Of a stretch of DNA of 27,149 nucleotides, positions 8,439 through 17,066 are shown piece after piece (within the stretch, counting starts at the first letter, position 1; each line of letters begins with the position of its first letter). A program made the translations under genes and the position numbers. Under the pieces are notes generated by a model. It worked only from the letters and a program-made list of their open reading frames with translations, ran no database searches and was not told the DNA's origin. Origin of the DNA: Actinobacteria bacterium UBA7398 (GTDB taxonomy: Bacteria; Actinomycetota; Actinomycetes; Nanopelagicales; Nanopelagicaceae); NCBI GenBank assembly GCA_002470135.1, contig DKNC01000009.1, forward strand, positions 20,604 through 47,752, written 5' to 3'.

Positions 8439-8780
8439 GTGTGTGAAAGACTACCGCGCATGTTCGGTTTTGGCACGGTCAAGGTTGCTGGGAACTCCAT
8501 GCTTCCCAGATATCAAGATGGTGATTGGTTAGTAGTTCGGTGGCATGCACAATCCGAAGTTCTGCCAACCTCTATAAAACTTGGCGCTGTTGTAGTTATT
8601 GAACGTGACGAACGTCCCGGTATTTACTTGATTAAGCGGTTACAAAAAGCACATGGCAGTTCATATTGGGTTGAAGGTGATTCGGCAGAAAGTACTGATT
8701 CAAGAAGTTGGGGCTGGATTCCACCGCACGAGATTCGTGGAAAAGTTATTTTTCGGTTAGCGCGAAAACGCTTCGATTAA
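8439..8780 (+). CDS. sodX: Nickel-type superoxide dismutase maturation protease (S24/S26 peptidase-like)
   Basis: A 113-residue signal-peptidase-like protease. AGNSMLPRYQDGDWLVV holds the catalytic serine (Ser20 counted from the GTG at 8439) and GIYLIKRL holds the likely general-base lysine; GDSAESTDSRSWGWIP is the usual closing block. No membrane helix is visible, so it should act in the cytoplasm, removing the SodN leader to expose the nickel hook. An ATG at 8460 is an alternative start (106 residues), with GAAAG about 10 bases before it. It is divergent from sodN, and its 3' end overlaps the 3' end of kgd by 24 bases. Confidence 0.88.
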   Translation: MCERLPRMFGFGTVKVAGNSMLPRYQDGDWLVVRWHAQSEVLPTSIKLGAVVVIERDERPGIYLIKRLQKAHGSSYWVEGDSAESTDSRSWGWIPPHEIRGKVIFRLARKRFD

Positions 8781-11700
8781 TAACGCTTTCTGCTCTTCTT
8801 CATGAACATAATGGCTACCAGTTGCTGGACTTGCAGTAGCACGTCGCGAAATTCTTCGGAAATTTGCACCGTGCAATATTTCATTTTGAGTTTCGTTAAG
8901 CTGTAGCGCGATGAATGGCCATGGACCTTGGTTCGCTGGTTCATCTTGCACCCAAAGCAAAGTGGCGCCTGGATATTTTGCAACCTCGGCCGCGATAGCT
9001 TCAGTTGGGAATGGATAAAGTTGTTCGACTCTAACAATTGCGGTGGCGTGCTCGCCAGATTTTTCGCGTTCGGCAACTAAGTCGTGATAAATCTTGCCAG
9101 AACAGAAAATAACTCGATTAGCTTTTTCAACGATTGGATCAGGAATTATTGGGCGGAAAGTTCCACTTGTGAAATCAGAGATTGCCGAAGAAGCAACTTT
9201 TAATCGAAGCATTGATTTAGGCGTGAAAACAATGAGCGGACGGCGAGCCGGATTTTTCATATGCCAACGAAGTAAATGGAAATACGAAGCTGGGTTAGAT
9301 GGTTGTGCAACCGTCATATTTTCTTCAGCGCAAAGTGCTAAGTAACGTTCAATTCTTCCCGATGAGTGATCGGGACCTTGGCCTTCGTAACCATGTGGAA
9401 GTAGCAAAACTAATGAAGAACGCTCGCCCCACTTTTGAAGTGCAGAAGAGATAAATTCATCGACAATAGTTTGAGCGCCGTTTGCGAAATCACCGAATTG
9501 GCCTTCCCACATAACTAACGCATTTTCACGCTCTACCGAATAACCATATTCAAAGCCCATCGCGGCATATTCAGTTAAGTTGGAATCGATTACAAAGAAT
9601 TGGTTTTCATCAGAGATCAATCCTCGAAGCGGGGTCCATTCGCTGCCATTTTCTCTATCAATAATAACTGCGTGTCGATTACTGAATGTGCCACGGCGCG
9701 CATCTTGGCCGGCAACTCTAATTGGGTGTCCATCTAACAAAATTGCACCGAATGCAATCATTTCACCGCCGGACCAATCGATTGTGCCATCTTGCAACAT
9801 TGATACGCGACGTTCTAATTGCGGCAACAATTTTGGATGAACCGTGAAGCCATCTGGGATTGCAACTTGGGTCGCTGCGATTTTTCTAACAATCTCCTCA
9901 GGTAGCGCAGTGTTTACAGATTCTGGAGCCGGCACGACTGGAACTTTAAAGTTTGGATTTTCTTCAGGTGCGTTGTTATGCACGGCGTTAAAGATTGCCT
10001 CAAGTTGGGCATGGAAATCTTTTGCAATCTCATCGGCCTCTTCGGGAGTAATGTCACCGCGACCTACCAGCGCTTCCGCATAAATTTTTCGTACGGTTAG
10101 CTTGGCATCAATTAACTTGTACATAAGCGGTTGCGTGAAACTTGGTTCGTCACCCTCGTTATGTCCGCGACGACGGTAACAAACCATATCGATTACAACA
10201 TCTTTATTAAATTTTTGTCGGTATTCAAAAGCTAATCGAGCAACTCGTACGCATGACTCTGGATCATCACCATTTACATGAAATACCGGAGCTTGAATCA
10301 TTTTTGCGATATCGGTGGCATAACGAGTTGAGCGCGCAGCTTGTGGCGAAGTAGTGAAGCCAACTTGGTTATTGATTACAACGTGGATGGTTCCACCGGT
10401 TCGATATCCGCGAAGCTGGGATAGGTTTAGCGTTTCTGCGACAACCCCTTGGCCAGCAAAGGCAGCGTCACCATGTACCAAGATTGGAAGTACTGAGAAA
10501 AGTTCTTTCTTATTTAATATATCTTGCTTGGCCCGCACAATTCCTTCCAGAACTGGGTTAACCGCTTCTAAGTGCGATGGGTTGGCGGCGAGATAAACAT
10601 TTGTAGTTGCGCCAGACTCTGCTTTGAAAACTGATTTAACACCTAGGTGATACTTAACATCGCCCGAACCTTGCACTGAATTCTCACTGAAATTTCCTTC
10701 AAATTCTTGGAAGATTTGACCATACGATTTGCCCGCAATATTTGCAAGTACATTTAATCGACCGCGGTGCGACATTCCAATACAAGCTTCATCTAAGCCA
10801 GCTTCAGCAGCACCAGTCAAAATCGCATCGAGAATTGGAATTACTGATTCGCCACCCTCAAGTGAGAATCGTTTCTGCCCCACAAATTTAGTGTGCAAGA
10901 AGGCTTCAAAAGCTTCCGCGCTATTGATCTTCCGCAAAATTCGTAACTGTTCTTCACGAGCAATTCGTGGTGCACCAACTTCGACCCGTTCTTGAATCCA
11001 GGCTCGCTCATCTGGGCTATCGATGTACATATATTCGATTCCGATGGAACGGCAATATGAATCGCGAAGTCTTCCAAGAACTCGACGTAAGAGAGCGTAT
11101 GGCTCGCCGCCAAAACCGCCAGTTGCAAAACTACGATCTAAGTCCCAGAGCGTTAAGCCGTGAGTTACTACATCCAAATCGGGGTGGTAGCGCTGTTGGT
11201 ATTCCAACGGATCGGTATCAGCCAACATATGTCCACTGGTTCTATAAGCATGGATTAATTCTTGAATTCGCGCAGCTTTGTTTAAGCCTTCTTCGTTATT
11301 TTCTGGGATATCTACGATCCAACGGATTGGAATATAAGGAATTCGCAGCGCAGCGAAAACTTCATCATAGAAATTCTCGGCGCCGAGCAATATTTCATGG
11401 ATACGTCGCAAGAAATCACCAGATTGCGCGCCTTGGATGATGCGATGATCGTAAGTACTTGTGAGCGTTACAACTTTGCTTATCGCTATCTTTGCAAGCG
11501 TTGCTTCACTTGCACCTTGAAATTCAGCGGGGTAATCCATTGCGCCAACTCCAAGAATCATTCCTTGGCCCGCAACCAATCGTGGGACGGAGTGAACTGT
11601 TCCGATTGTGCCTGGGTTTGTTAGCGAGACGGTAGTTCCAGCGAAATCTTCAACAGTTAGCGTGCCACCGCGTGCTTTTTTAACAACTTCTTCGTAAGCC

Positions 11701-12518
11701 AACCAAAATTGCCGGAAATCCATTGTCTCGCAACCTTTTATGGAGGGTACGAGTAATTGACGCGAACCATCTGGTTTCGCTAAATCAATTGCAATGCCAA
11801 GGTTTATATGGGTTGGGTGAGCGAGCGCGGGTTTACCCTCTAGTTGGGTGTAAAAGTTATTCATCTCCGGCATCGCGCGTAACGCTTTAATCATTGCGAA
11901 ACCAATTAAGTGGGTAAAGGAAATTTTTCCACCACGAGCGCGTTTCATGTGGTTGTTAATTACGATCCGGTTATCAATTAATAGTTTTGCTGGAACTGCG
12001 CGGACGCTAGTTGCAGTTGGAACTGTAAGTGAAGCTTCCATGCTCTGGACAACACGTGCGCTTACGCCTCGAATCGGTTCAACCCGGGCATCACCGTTAT
12101 TTATAACAGGAGCTGGTTTAGAGATTGGATCTGCAGGTGTGAGGTTTGTATTTTGAATTGCAGGTCTAACAGTTTCTTGTGGTGTAAATGTGGCGGCCAC
12201 TTCTTGGGTTGCGGTTGCGGCAGGCGCAACTGGCGCGGGCGGTGTAACTATTGCTACGGCAGGAGCAACTCTTGTCGCTGATTTTGGTTCTGGTGGCACA
12301 CCTTTTTTTGGTGCGGGCGGCATCGATAGCGAAGTTGAGACTGGGGCATTACCTGGAAGTGGAGCACCAGGTTTGTAATTACTAAAGAATTGGCGCCAAG
12401 ATTCTTCAATTGAATTGGGATCGCGTAAATAATTTTCGTACATCTCATCGACTAACCATTCGTTTGGACCGAATGATCCACCAAAGTGATTCTCTGGTGT
12501 CATGGACTCCGAAGACAT
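8757..12518 (-). CDS. kgd: Multifunctional 2-oxoglutarate decarboxylase/dehydrogenase E1 (Kgd/OdhA)
   Basis: Thiamine-diphosphate enzyme at the 2-oxoglutarate node of the TCA cycle; in Actinobacteria one chain carries an E2-like acyltransferase domain fused to E1. In 1253 residues: an N-terminal E1 docking helix (FGPNEWLVDEMYENYLRD), an Ala/Pro-rich linker to about residue 140, an acyltransferase-like domain to about 380 with DHRIIQG around His358, then the E1 domain with HGDAAFAGQG (Asp684, metal-diphosphate site) and INNQVGF. No lipoyl domain is present, as in Mycobacterium and Corynebacterium homologues, so lipoyl groups must come from the pyruvate complex E2. The ATG follows AGGAG by eight bases. 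A regulator such as GarA/OdhI is not in the window. Confidence 0.96.
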   Translation of the reverse strand: MSSESMTPENHFGGSFGPNEWLVDEMYENYLRDPNSIEESWRQFFSNYKPGAPLPGNAPVSTSLSMPPAPKKGVPPEPKSATRVAPAVAIVTPPAPVAPAATATQEVAATFTPQETVRPAIQNTNLTPADPISKPAPVINNGDARVEPIRGVSARVVQSMEASLTVPTATSVRAVPAKLLIDNRIVINNHMKRARGGKISFTHLIGFAMIKALRAMPEMNNFYTQLEGKPALAHPTHINLGIAIDLAKPDGSRQLLVPSIKGCETMDFRQFWLAYEEVVKKARGGTLTVEDFAGTTVSLTNPGTIGTVHSVPRLVAGQGMILGVGAMDYPAEFQGASEATLAKIAISKVVTLTSTYDHRIIQGAQSGDFLRRIHEILLGAENFYDEVFAALRIPYIPIRWIVDIPENNEEGLNKAARIQELIHAYRTSGHMLADTDPLEYQQRYHPDLDVVTHGLTLWDLDRSFATGGFGGEPYALLRRVLGRLRDSYCRSIGIEYMYIDSPDERAWIQERVEVGAPRIAREEQLRILRKINSAEAFEAFLHTKFVGQKRFSLEGGESVIPILDAILTGAAEAGLDEACIGMSHRGRLNVLANIAGKSYGQIFQEFEGNFSENSVQGSGDVKYHLGVKSVFKAESGATTNVYLAANPSHLEAVNPVLEGIVRAKQDILNKKELFSVLPILVHGDAAFAGQGVVAETLNLSQLRGYRTGGTIHVVINNQVGFTTSPQAARSTRYATDIAKMIQAPVFHVNGDDPESCVRVARLAFEYRQKFNKDVVIDMVCYRRRGHNEGDEPSFTQPLMYKLIDAKLTVRKIYAEALVGRGDITPEEADEIAKDFHAQLEAIFNAVHNNAPEENPNFKVPVVPAPESVNTALPEEIVRKIAATQVAIPDGFTVHPKLLPQLERRVSMLQDGTIDWSGGEMIAFGAILLDGHPIRVAGQDARRGTFSNRHAVIIDRENGSEWTPLRGLISDENQFFVIDSNLTEYAAMGFEYGYSVERENALVMWEGQFGDFANGAQTIVDEFISSALQKWGERSSLVLLLPHGYEGQGPDHSSGRIERYLALCAEENMTVAQPSNPASYFHLLRWHMKNPARRPLIVFTPKSMLRLKVASSAISDFTSGTFRPIIPDPIVEKANRVIFCSGKIYHDLVAEREKSGEHATAIVRVEQLYPFPTEAIAAEVAKYPGATLLWVQDEPANQGPWPFIALQLNETQNEILHGANFRRISRRATASPATGSHYVHEEEQKALLIEAFSR

Positions 12519-12639
12519 CTATTTACTCCTGATCTACCGTGTAAATCTGGCTCTCAGATAGTAAGCCTATCGGGGTGAGGCGATGGCTCCGAATCGGACG
12601 GGCGGTTAGCGGTAGTTGGGTAAGCGATATTGCCCACAT

Positions 12640-12993
12640 TTACGCTTTTTGGGTCCTACGCCAGTGATATCGATAAATCGGTCCAGCAATCACTAGCGTT
12701 GTTAAATCATTTACTAAATTCATTATTGAGTTTCGACGGTTCAAATCAATTTGGCTGAGCTTTGCAGCGGCTGTTGCGTTTACATCGACGAAACTACTGT
12801 CTGGATAACCAATTAAAATTCCATTACGCACCGCGCTAACTAATGAAAATAGACAGACCATTAAAGTTATAAGAGATACGGCGTATAGATAAACACTTCG
12901 CCAATCAATGCCGATTCTGACATTATTTATTTCAACGTTCTTAGATACCGTTCTTTTTGATGCTGCTTTCTTCGACGCGCTCGCTTTAGCCAT
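12640..12993 (-). CDS. Small membrane protein of unknown function
   Basis: A 117-residue protein with a Lys/Ala/Ser-rich basic N-terminus (first 20 residues), a strong membrane helix near 34-56 (VYLYAVSLITLMVCLFSLVS) and a second, weaker hydrophobic stretch near 92-106. The last part, VIAGPIYRYHWRRTQKA, resembles the end of small DUF5671-type membrane proteins (YHWR), a tentative resemblance. It lies 13 bases downstream of another membrane-protein gene and 121 bases upstream of kgd, all on the minus strand, so the three may be cotranscribed. No function can be assigned. Confidence 0.65.
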   Translation of the reverse strand: MAKASASKKAASKRTVSKNVEINNVRIGIDWRSVYLYAVSLITLMVCLFSLVSAVRNGILIGYPDSSFVDVNATAAAKLSQIDLNRRNSIMNLVNDLTTLVIAGPIYRYHWRRTQKA

Positions 12994-13006
12994 GATTTAA
13001 GGGTAC

Positions 13007-13393
13007 TCAGTTCTCTTCGGCAGGCACGGCAAGCAGCGCACTAATTAGCGTCAAAAGTGCAATCGTCGCTAGCGGTACGCCAAGTTGTGGTCGACCGCCA
13101 TCAAACATGTAATACGAAACGCCTAACGCAATTCCATTAGCTAGCACCGTTGGAGCCCGACCGTAATTGCGCTTCAACTTAAAGCCGCGAGCAGCGATCA
13201 ATAACCCAATTCCACCAAGCGTTGCAAAGACAATCTCCGCAACCATCGCCGCAACTTCGGTTGGATGCTTAATAAAACTTGCGATTGCCAGCGAGCCAGC
13301 GATTGCGAAAAGGATGATGGCTTCGAGGATAACGAGGCCGCGTGCGTATTTTCGTGCGGTATTTGATAGCGAAGAATTTGAATTCATTTTCAA
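13007..13393 (-). CDS. Small integral membrane protein of unknown function
   Basis: A 128-residue protein with four predicted membrane helices, roughly residues 18-40, 46-68, 80-97 and 104-123, and no soluble domain. The ATG at 13393 and a second in-frame ATG two codons later are both possible. It is the first gene of the minus-strand run toward kgd and is divergent from the GGDEF-like gene. Such four-helix proteins of about this length are common in Actinobacteria and usually unnamed; nothing here points to a substrate. Confidence 0.65.
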   Translation of the reverse strand: MKMNSNSSLSNTARKYARGLVILEAIILFAIAGSLAIASFIKHPTEVAAMVAEIVFATLGGIGLLIAARGFKLKRNYGRAPTVLANGIALGVSYYMFDGGRPQLGVPLATIALLTLISALLAVPAEEN

Positions 13394-13404
13394 ATACTAC
13401 TCAT

Positions 13405-13430
13405 GTATGAGGGAAAGCCCTCGTATTTTT
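13405..13430 (+). terminator. Terminator-like hairpin with T run before the GGDEF-like gene
   Basis: GTATGAGGG (13405-13413) and CCCTCGTAT (13418-13426) form a nine-pair stem with two G-T pairs and an AAAG loop, followed by TTTT on the plus strand. This is the layout of an intrinsic terminator for plus-strand transcription. No plus-strand gene ends nearby (the last is sodX at 8780), so it either stops stray antisense transcription or acts in the leader of the following gene. Confidence 0.5.
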
Positions 13431-13466
13431 ATGGAGATAATTTGGAGATACGCAATACGCTGTTAT

Positions 13467-14018
13467 ATGGCTCTGCACCCTGCTTGGATAGCCGAGATTT
13501 TTCACGGTTTAGATTTCAAAAATAATGGCGAATCAGATCTTGCGACTGGCACGTTAGCCCCAATTAAATTTTATGAATTAACCCAACGCGAATTAAATTA
13601 TGCCAATCGTGCTAACTCTCCATTAACCATGATTTCTATCGGCTATACATTCAATAAAGAAACTTTACTCTGGCTGGAAAATTCTGATATTTCTAAAACT
13701 GAAATTGAGTTCCTAATCTCAGAAATTTTGGATTTGATAATTAGCGTCGCCGCCAAAGTCAGCAAAACGCTACGCTCTAATGAAGTAGTGGCTCGGTTAG
13801 GAGTAATTACTTTTGCGATTCTAATTAGAGACGACGCGACTGCAGCCAAAATTTTAACGGCTCGCTTGCTTTCAATTTTAGAGGCAAGCCGCGATGAATT
13901 TGCTAATAATTTAATAGGCAGCGCTTTCGAGTTAATGCAATTAGAAGTCAATGTGCTATGCAATAGTTATAAAGCAAATACCAATCTCGCCCAATTTCTA
14001 AGCAGCGTCAACTTTTAG
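13467..14018 (+). CDS. Degenerate GGDEF-domain-like protein
   Basis: A 183-residue protein with the outline of a diguanylate cyclase domain but no active site. PIKFYELTQRELNYANRANSPLTMISIGY matches the first strands and helix of a GGDEF domain, and NEVVARLGVITFAILIRDD sits where RLGGDEFAILL is expected; the signature is GVITF (residues 112-116), so cyclic-di-GMP synthesis is not expected. It could be a structural or ligand-binding relic. The start is uncertain: ATG codons at 13407, 13431 and 13467 are in frame and none has a good ribosome-binding site; 13467 was chosen because the hairpin lies upstream. It stands where the TadZ/CpaE gene often stands, just before the Tad ATPase gene. Confidence 0.65.
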   Translation: MALHPAWIAEIFHGLDFKNNGESDLATGTLAPIKFYELTQRELNYANRANSPLTMISIGYTFNKETLLWLENSDISKTEIEFLISEILDLIISVAAKVSKTLRSNEVVARLGVITFAILIRDDATAAKILTARLLSILEASRDEFANNLIGSAFELMQLEVNVLCNSYKANTNLAQFLSSVNF

Positions 14019-14082
14019 TCCTTAAAACTACCGTTTGTGTTTTTTGGCCCGCTGGCGGTCATCCAAATCAACCGTTTTAAAC

Positions 14083-14100
14083 AGCTAACGTAGCTTTTTT
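14083..14100 (+). terminator. Weak intrinsic terminator candidate
   Basis: AGCTA (14083-14087) and TAGCT (14091-14095) make a five-pair stem with a three-base loop, followed by a run of six T bases. It lies in the 149-base gap between the GGDEF-like gene and tadA, so it may separate the two transcripts. The stem is short and AT-rich, so this is tentative. Confidence 0.35.
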
Positions 14101-14167
14101 GATATCCCTCCCAAAAGCGCGATTACATAACGCACATTTTTCGAATTAAAAATTGAGGAGAGTTTTC

Positions 14168-15190
14168 TTGCGAAATCGAAATGTTGGCCTAAACAGTGAA
14201 TCAGAAATTCCAACTCCTTTAAAAAAATACGAAACGTTACAAAATCTACTCGACGACCCAGAGATAGAAGAAATTTGGATCAATGCACCCGAGCGAATAT
14301 TTGTGGCCAAGAACGGCAAGAGCGCGCTAACTAATTTGATAATGACAAAAGAGAGCGTTACTGCATTTGTAGAAAAAGCTTTGATGTGGGGTGGGCGACG
14401 CTTAGATTTATCACACCCATTCGTGGATGCAAGGTTGCCAGATGGCAGCCGATTGCATGTAGCAATTCCGGAAATAACAGCGGAACATTGGGCGGTAAAT
14501 ATAAGGAAACACTTAATCCGTGATAAATCCTTAAATGATTTATCTAAATATGGAGTTATGTCAGAAGAGATTGCAAAATATCTAACGTTGCAAGTTCGCT
14601 CTGGGAAAAACATGTTAATTAGCGGGTCTACCCAAGCGGGCAAAACCACACTCCTAAACGCATTGGTAGGCGAGATTCCAAAGCACGATCGAGTAATCAC
14701 TATTGAAGAAGTATTTGAATTGAAACCAAATCTGCCCGATTTAATCGCTATGCAAACTCGTAGCATGAACCTCGAGGGCTCAGGCGAAATATCCATGCGT
14801 AAATTAATCAAGGAGTCGCTAAGAATGCGCCCTTCTCGTCTAATAATTGGCGAAATCAGAGAAGCAGAATCCTTAGATTTATTGATTGCGCTGAATTCCG
14901 GATTACCAGGCATGGCCACAATTCACGCAAATTCCGCAAAAGATGCGATTAGAAAATTGCAGACCTTGCCGTTATTGGCTGGCGAGAATATTTCGCATCA
15001 CTTTGTAACGCCATTAGTAGCTCGCTCAATTGACTTAGTGATACAGATTGCGATCGATAGTGATGGATCCCGAAAAGTCACTGAAATTCTCCAAGTAACA
15101 AAACGAATAGAAGGCGAACATATAGAGACAGATCCGATTTGGACTTTGGCGAACGGTGCCTATTTTAAAGGAGCGTTGCAAATTTCATGA
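14168..15190 (+). CDS. tadA: Tad/Flp pilus assembly secretion ATPase (TadA/CpaF)
   Basis: Hexameric cytoplasmic ATPase that drives assembly of Flp/Tad pili. In 340 residues, Walker A is GSTQAGKTT at 153-161 (Lys159), Walker B is LIIGEIR with Glu229, and GLPGMATIHANS gives the His box. The TTG at 14168 is chosen because GAGGAG lies seven bases before it; a TTG at 14153 overlaps that ribosome-binding site. The N-terminal part is shorter than in many CpaF proteins (often above 400 residues) but all catalytic parts are present. The stop overlaps tadB by ATGA. Confidence 0.92.
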   Translation: MRNRNVGLNSESEIPTPLKKYETLQNLLDDPEIEEIWINAPERIFVAKNGKSALTNLIMTKESVTAFVEKALMWGGRRLDLSHPFVDARLPDGSRLHVAIPEITAEHWAVNIRKHLIRDKSLNDLSKYGVMSEEIAKYLTLQVRSGKNMLISGSTQAGKTTLLNALVGEIPKHDRVITIEEVFELKPNLPDLIAMQTRSMNLEGSGEISMRKLIKESLRMRPSRLIIGEIREAESLDLLIALNSGLPGMATIHANSAKDAIRKLQTLPLLAGENISHHFVTPLVARSIDLVIQIAIDSDGSRKVTEILQVTKRIEGEHIETDPIWTLANGAYFKGALQIS

Positions 15191-16035
15191 ATCGAGAATT
15201 TCTAATCTATTTCACAACACTTATGCTATTAAGTGGCTTCTATTTACTCTTTAAAGATCAACCCATAAATGCGCAGGTGAAGTATAAAGTTAAGAGAAAG
15301 CTTGCACAAAGAATTTTTCCGTTTTTATTGGTTTTTATCTTTGGCTACTTAATTATCTACACAATTATAAAATCCATTGAAATTTCACTGGCAATTGCGC
15401 TCCTTTTTCTTTTTATTCCATACTTGCAGGAGAAATCTCAGGCTCGTAAGCGGAGTAAATCGATTAGGAGCGCGTGGCCAGAAATGATTGACCAATTAGT
15501 GACTGGGATTCAATCAGGAGTTTCCTTAACTGAAGCTCTACTGACCATGCGGACTCGTGGTCCAAATCCATTAAAACCATTTATTGAAATCTTGAGCAAG
15601 TCACTTTTAGATGGCGACAATTTTGAGGTTGCAATTAGAAAGATGAAAACGGCGTGCAATTTAGCTGAAGCTGATCAGATTGCTGAAACGCTAATTTTGG
15701 CAAAAACTTTGGGGAGTAAAGATATTGGAATTGTGTTACGTACTCTCAGCCAATTTTTACGCGAGGATTTAGCGATTCGGATTGAAATAGAGGCTAAGCA
15801 TGGCTGGATTAAGAATTCCGCAGTATTAGCAGCAGTAGCCCCGTGGCTCCTGCTCTTAATTCTTTCGACGCAGCCGGAGACGATCGCAGCATATTCAACC
15901 GGAATTGGTTTAACAATTCTTCTGGCTGGCGTTCTATTAACGGTTGCTGCATTCTTTTGGATGGAGAAAGTTGGCACGTTGCCAATTCGAAACCGAGTGC
16001 TCGCAGTGAGGGTTTTGGCGGCGAGTCCCTCATGA
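15187..16035 (+). CDS. tadB: Tad pilus inner-membrane platform protein TadB
   Basis: Type II secretion F-domain protein that forms the membrane platform acted on by TadA. The 282 residues show membrane helices near 5-20 and 38-78, a soluble F domain (EMIDQLVTGIQSGVSLTEALLTM ... GDNFEVAIRKMKTACNLAEADQIAETLILAKTLG) and two C-terminal helices near 214-260. Starts and ends in ATGA overlaps with tadA and tadC, so the three are translated together. Confidence 0.88.
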   Translation: MNREFLIYFTTLMLLSGFYLLFKDQPINAQVKYKVKRKLAQRIFPFLLVFIFGYLIIYTIIKSIEISLAIALLFLFIPYLQEKSQARKRSKSIRSAWPEMIDQLVTGIQSGVSLTEALLTMRTRGPNPLKPFIEILSKSLLDGDNFEVAIRKMKTACNLAEADQIAETLILAKTLGSKDIGIVLRTLSQFLREDLAIRIEIEAKHGWIKNSAVLAAVAPWLLLLILSTQPETIAAYSTGIGLTILLAGVLLTVAAFFWMEKVGTLPIRNRVLAVRVLAASPS

Positions 16036-16649
16036 AAATCACTAACTTGCTGATTTTGATCATAATTGCACCGACTATTTACTTTGCCAGCAGATTAATA
16101 TTTGCAGACTATTTTGATCCTGATTCACTCTTCTCAAAAGAATTTAAAGTTGATTTAAAAAAGAAATTGAAATTACTAAATTCCAATAAGCGCCAGATGT
16201 CGAACAAAAAATTAGATTTTGAATTCTCGGAGATGATAGAGATGTTTGCTTTAGCAACCTCTGCCGGAGAGAGCTTGCTTGGCGGTTTTAAATTTCTAGC
16301 AAGTTTTCCAAACTCTGGCCATGCTCAACTATTCCATGAAGTTATTGCATTGAGCGATAACGGAATTTCACTTATGCAAGCAGTTGATTTGGTTGCAGAA
16401 CGGAGCGGCTCAGAATCATTTAGAAAGTTTGCCAATACCGTGCTTTTAGCGCTGGAGCGAGGATCGCCATTAAGTGCTGTGCTACTAAACCAAGCTGCAG
16501 AATCTCGGAGCAGTTATAAAGCTGATCTGTTGGCACTAGCTGGGCGAGCTGAGATTGCATTGCTTATTCCGGTAGTTTTCCTAATTTTGCCGCTTTCCGT
16601 AATCTTCACACTATGGCCATCATTTCATTCAATTCTCGGGATTCTGTAG
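16032..16649 (+). CDS. tadC: Tad pilus inner-membrane platform protein TadC
   Basis: Second platform protein, also with an F domain. The start at 16032 gives an ATGA overlap with tadB and a product of 205 residues beginning with a membrane helix (NLLILIIIAPTIYFASRLIF); a longer reading frame upstream overlaps tadB widely and is rejected. The F domain is seen in EMIEMFALATSAGESLLGGFKFLASF and GISLMQAVDLVAERSGSESFRKFANTVLLALERGSPL, and a long C-terminal hydrophobic segment follows (LLIPVVFLILPLSVIFTLW). Somewhat shorter than many TadC proteins, as in other actinobacterial Tad loci. Confidence 0.85.
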   Translation: MKITNLLILIIIAPTIYFASRLIFADYFDPDSLFSKEFKVDLKKKLKLLNSNKRQMSNKKLDFEFSEMIEMFALATSAGESLLGGFKFLASFPNSGHAQLFHEVIALSDNGISLMQAVDLVAERSGSESFRKFANTVLLALERGSPLSAVLLNQAAESRSSYKADLLALAGRAEIALLIPVVFLILPLSVIFTLWPSFHSILGIL

Positions 16650-16840
16650 TCATTTAGTTTTAACTACCCTAACTGTACTTACCGCAGTTACTGCGATGCC
16701 AAGTAGTTTTGCACAACCCCTATCGCTCCACAATTACAAATAAAACCGATATCGCTACTTATTCGATAGATGAAGATTCGAGTACTCACAATTTTGAAAT
16801 GGGAGAATCAAATGAATATAACCAAATATCGAAAATTTAA
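16645..16840 (+). pseudogene. Possible frame-disrupted small secreted protein between tadC and flp
   Basis: In one frame the bases around 16651-16743 read LVLTTLTVLTAVTAMPSSFAQ, which looks like the hydrophobic core and cleavage site of a signal peptide, but no usable start codon precedes it and a stop follows at 16741. In the next frame a hydrophilic stretch of about 40 residues (ITNKTDIATYSIDEDSSTHN and on) stays open from 16673 to 16840. Skipping one base in the CCCC run at 16717-16720 would join the two. It overlaps the flp start by 29 bases. Either a decayed gene, a sequence error, or chance. Confidence 0.3.
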
Positions 16841-17060
16841 GTTCCTCATGAGCTACCGAGTAGTTGCGTTATTAATTTTAATTGGAAAATTAAAGCGTAA
16901 AGTCTTACGAAAAATATCTTCGGAGCGCGGGGATGTACCTGGATGGGTATTGGTAGTCTTAATGACAACTGGATTAGTAACCGCAATTTGGACCATTGCA
17001 GCACCAAGATTAAGTGCAATCCTAAGAAACTCTCTTGATGCTATGAACAACATAAAGTGA
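16812..17060 (+). CDS. Small Flp/pilin-like membrane protein of the Tad locus
   Basis: An 82-residue protein with a basic N-terminal part, then ERGDVPGWVLVVLMTTGLVTAIWTI (from residue 38), a single hydrophobic helix typical of small proteins encoded at actinobacterial Tad loci. It takes the position of the flp pilin gene. It lacks the classical Glu at +5 after the Gly (Trp45 is there), so it may be an unusual pilin or an accessory subunit. The start at 16812 follows GGGAG by six bases, which favours it over an ATG at 16770. TadE-like genes follow six bases later. Confidence 0.7.
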   Translation: MNITKYRKFKFLMSYRVVALLILIGKLKRKVLRKISSERGDVPGWVLVVLMTTGLVTAIWTIAAPRLSAILRNSLDAMNNIK

Positions 17061-17066
17061 TTTTAT

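Noticed and set aside
12557..12571. GATAG-TAAGC-CTATC inverted repeat in the kgd leader
   Set aside because: Only five pairs and no T run; too weak to call a regulatory site.
13167..13406. N-terminal extension of the GGDEF-like gene
   Set aside because: It lies antisense to a plausible four-helix membrane-protein gene and crosses the terminator-like hairpin.
14146..14919. Long minus-strand open frame of 257 codons opposite tadA
   Set aside because: It mirrors the strongly supported tadA gene, has no recognisable motifs and no ribosome-binding site; a shadow frame.
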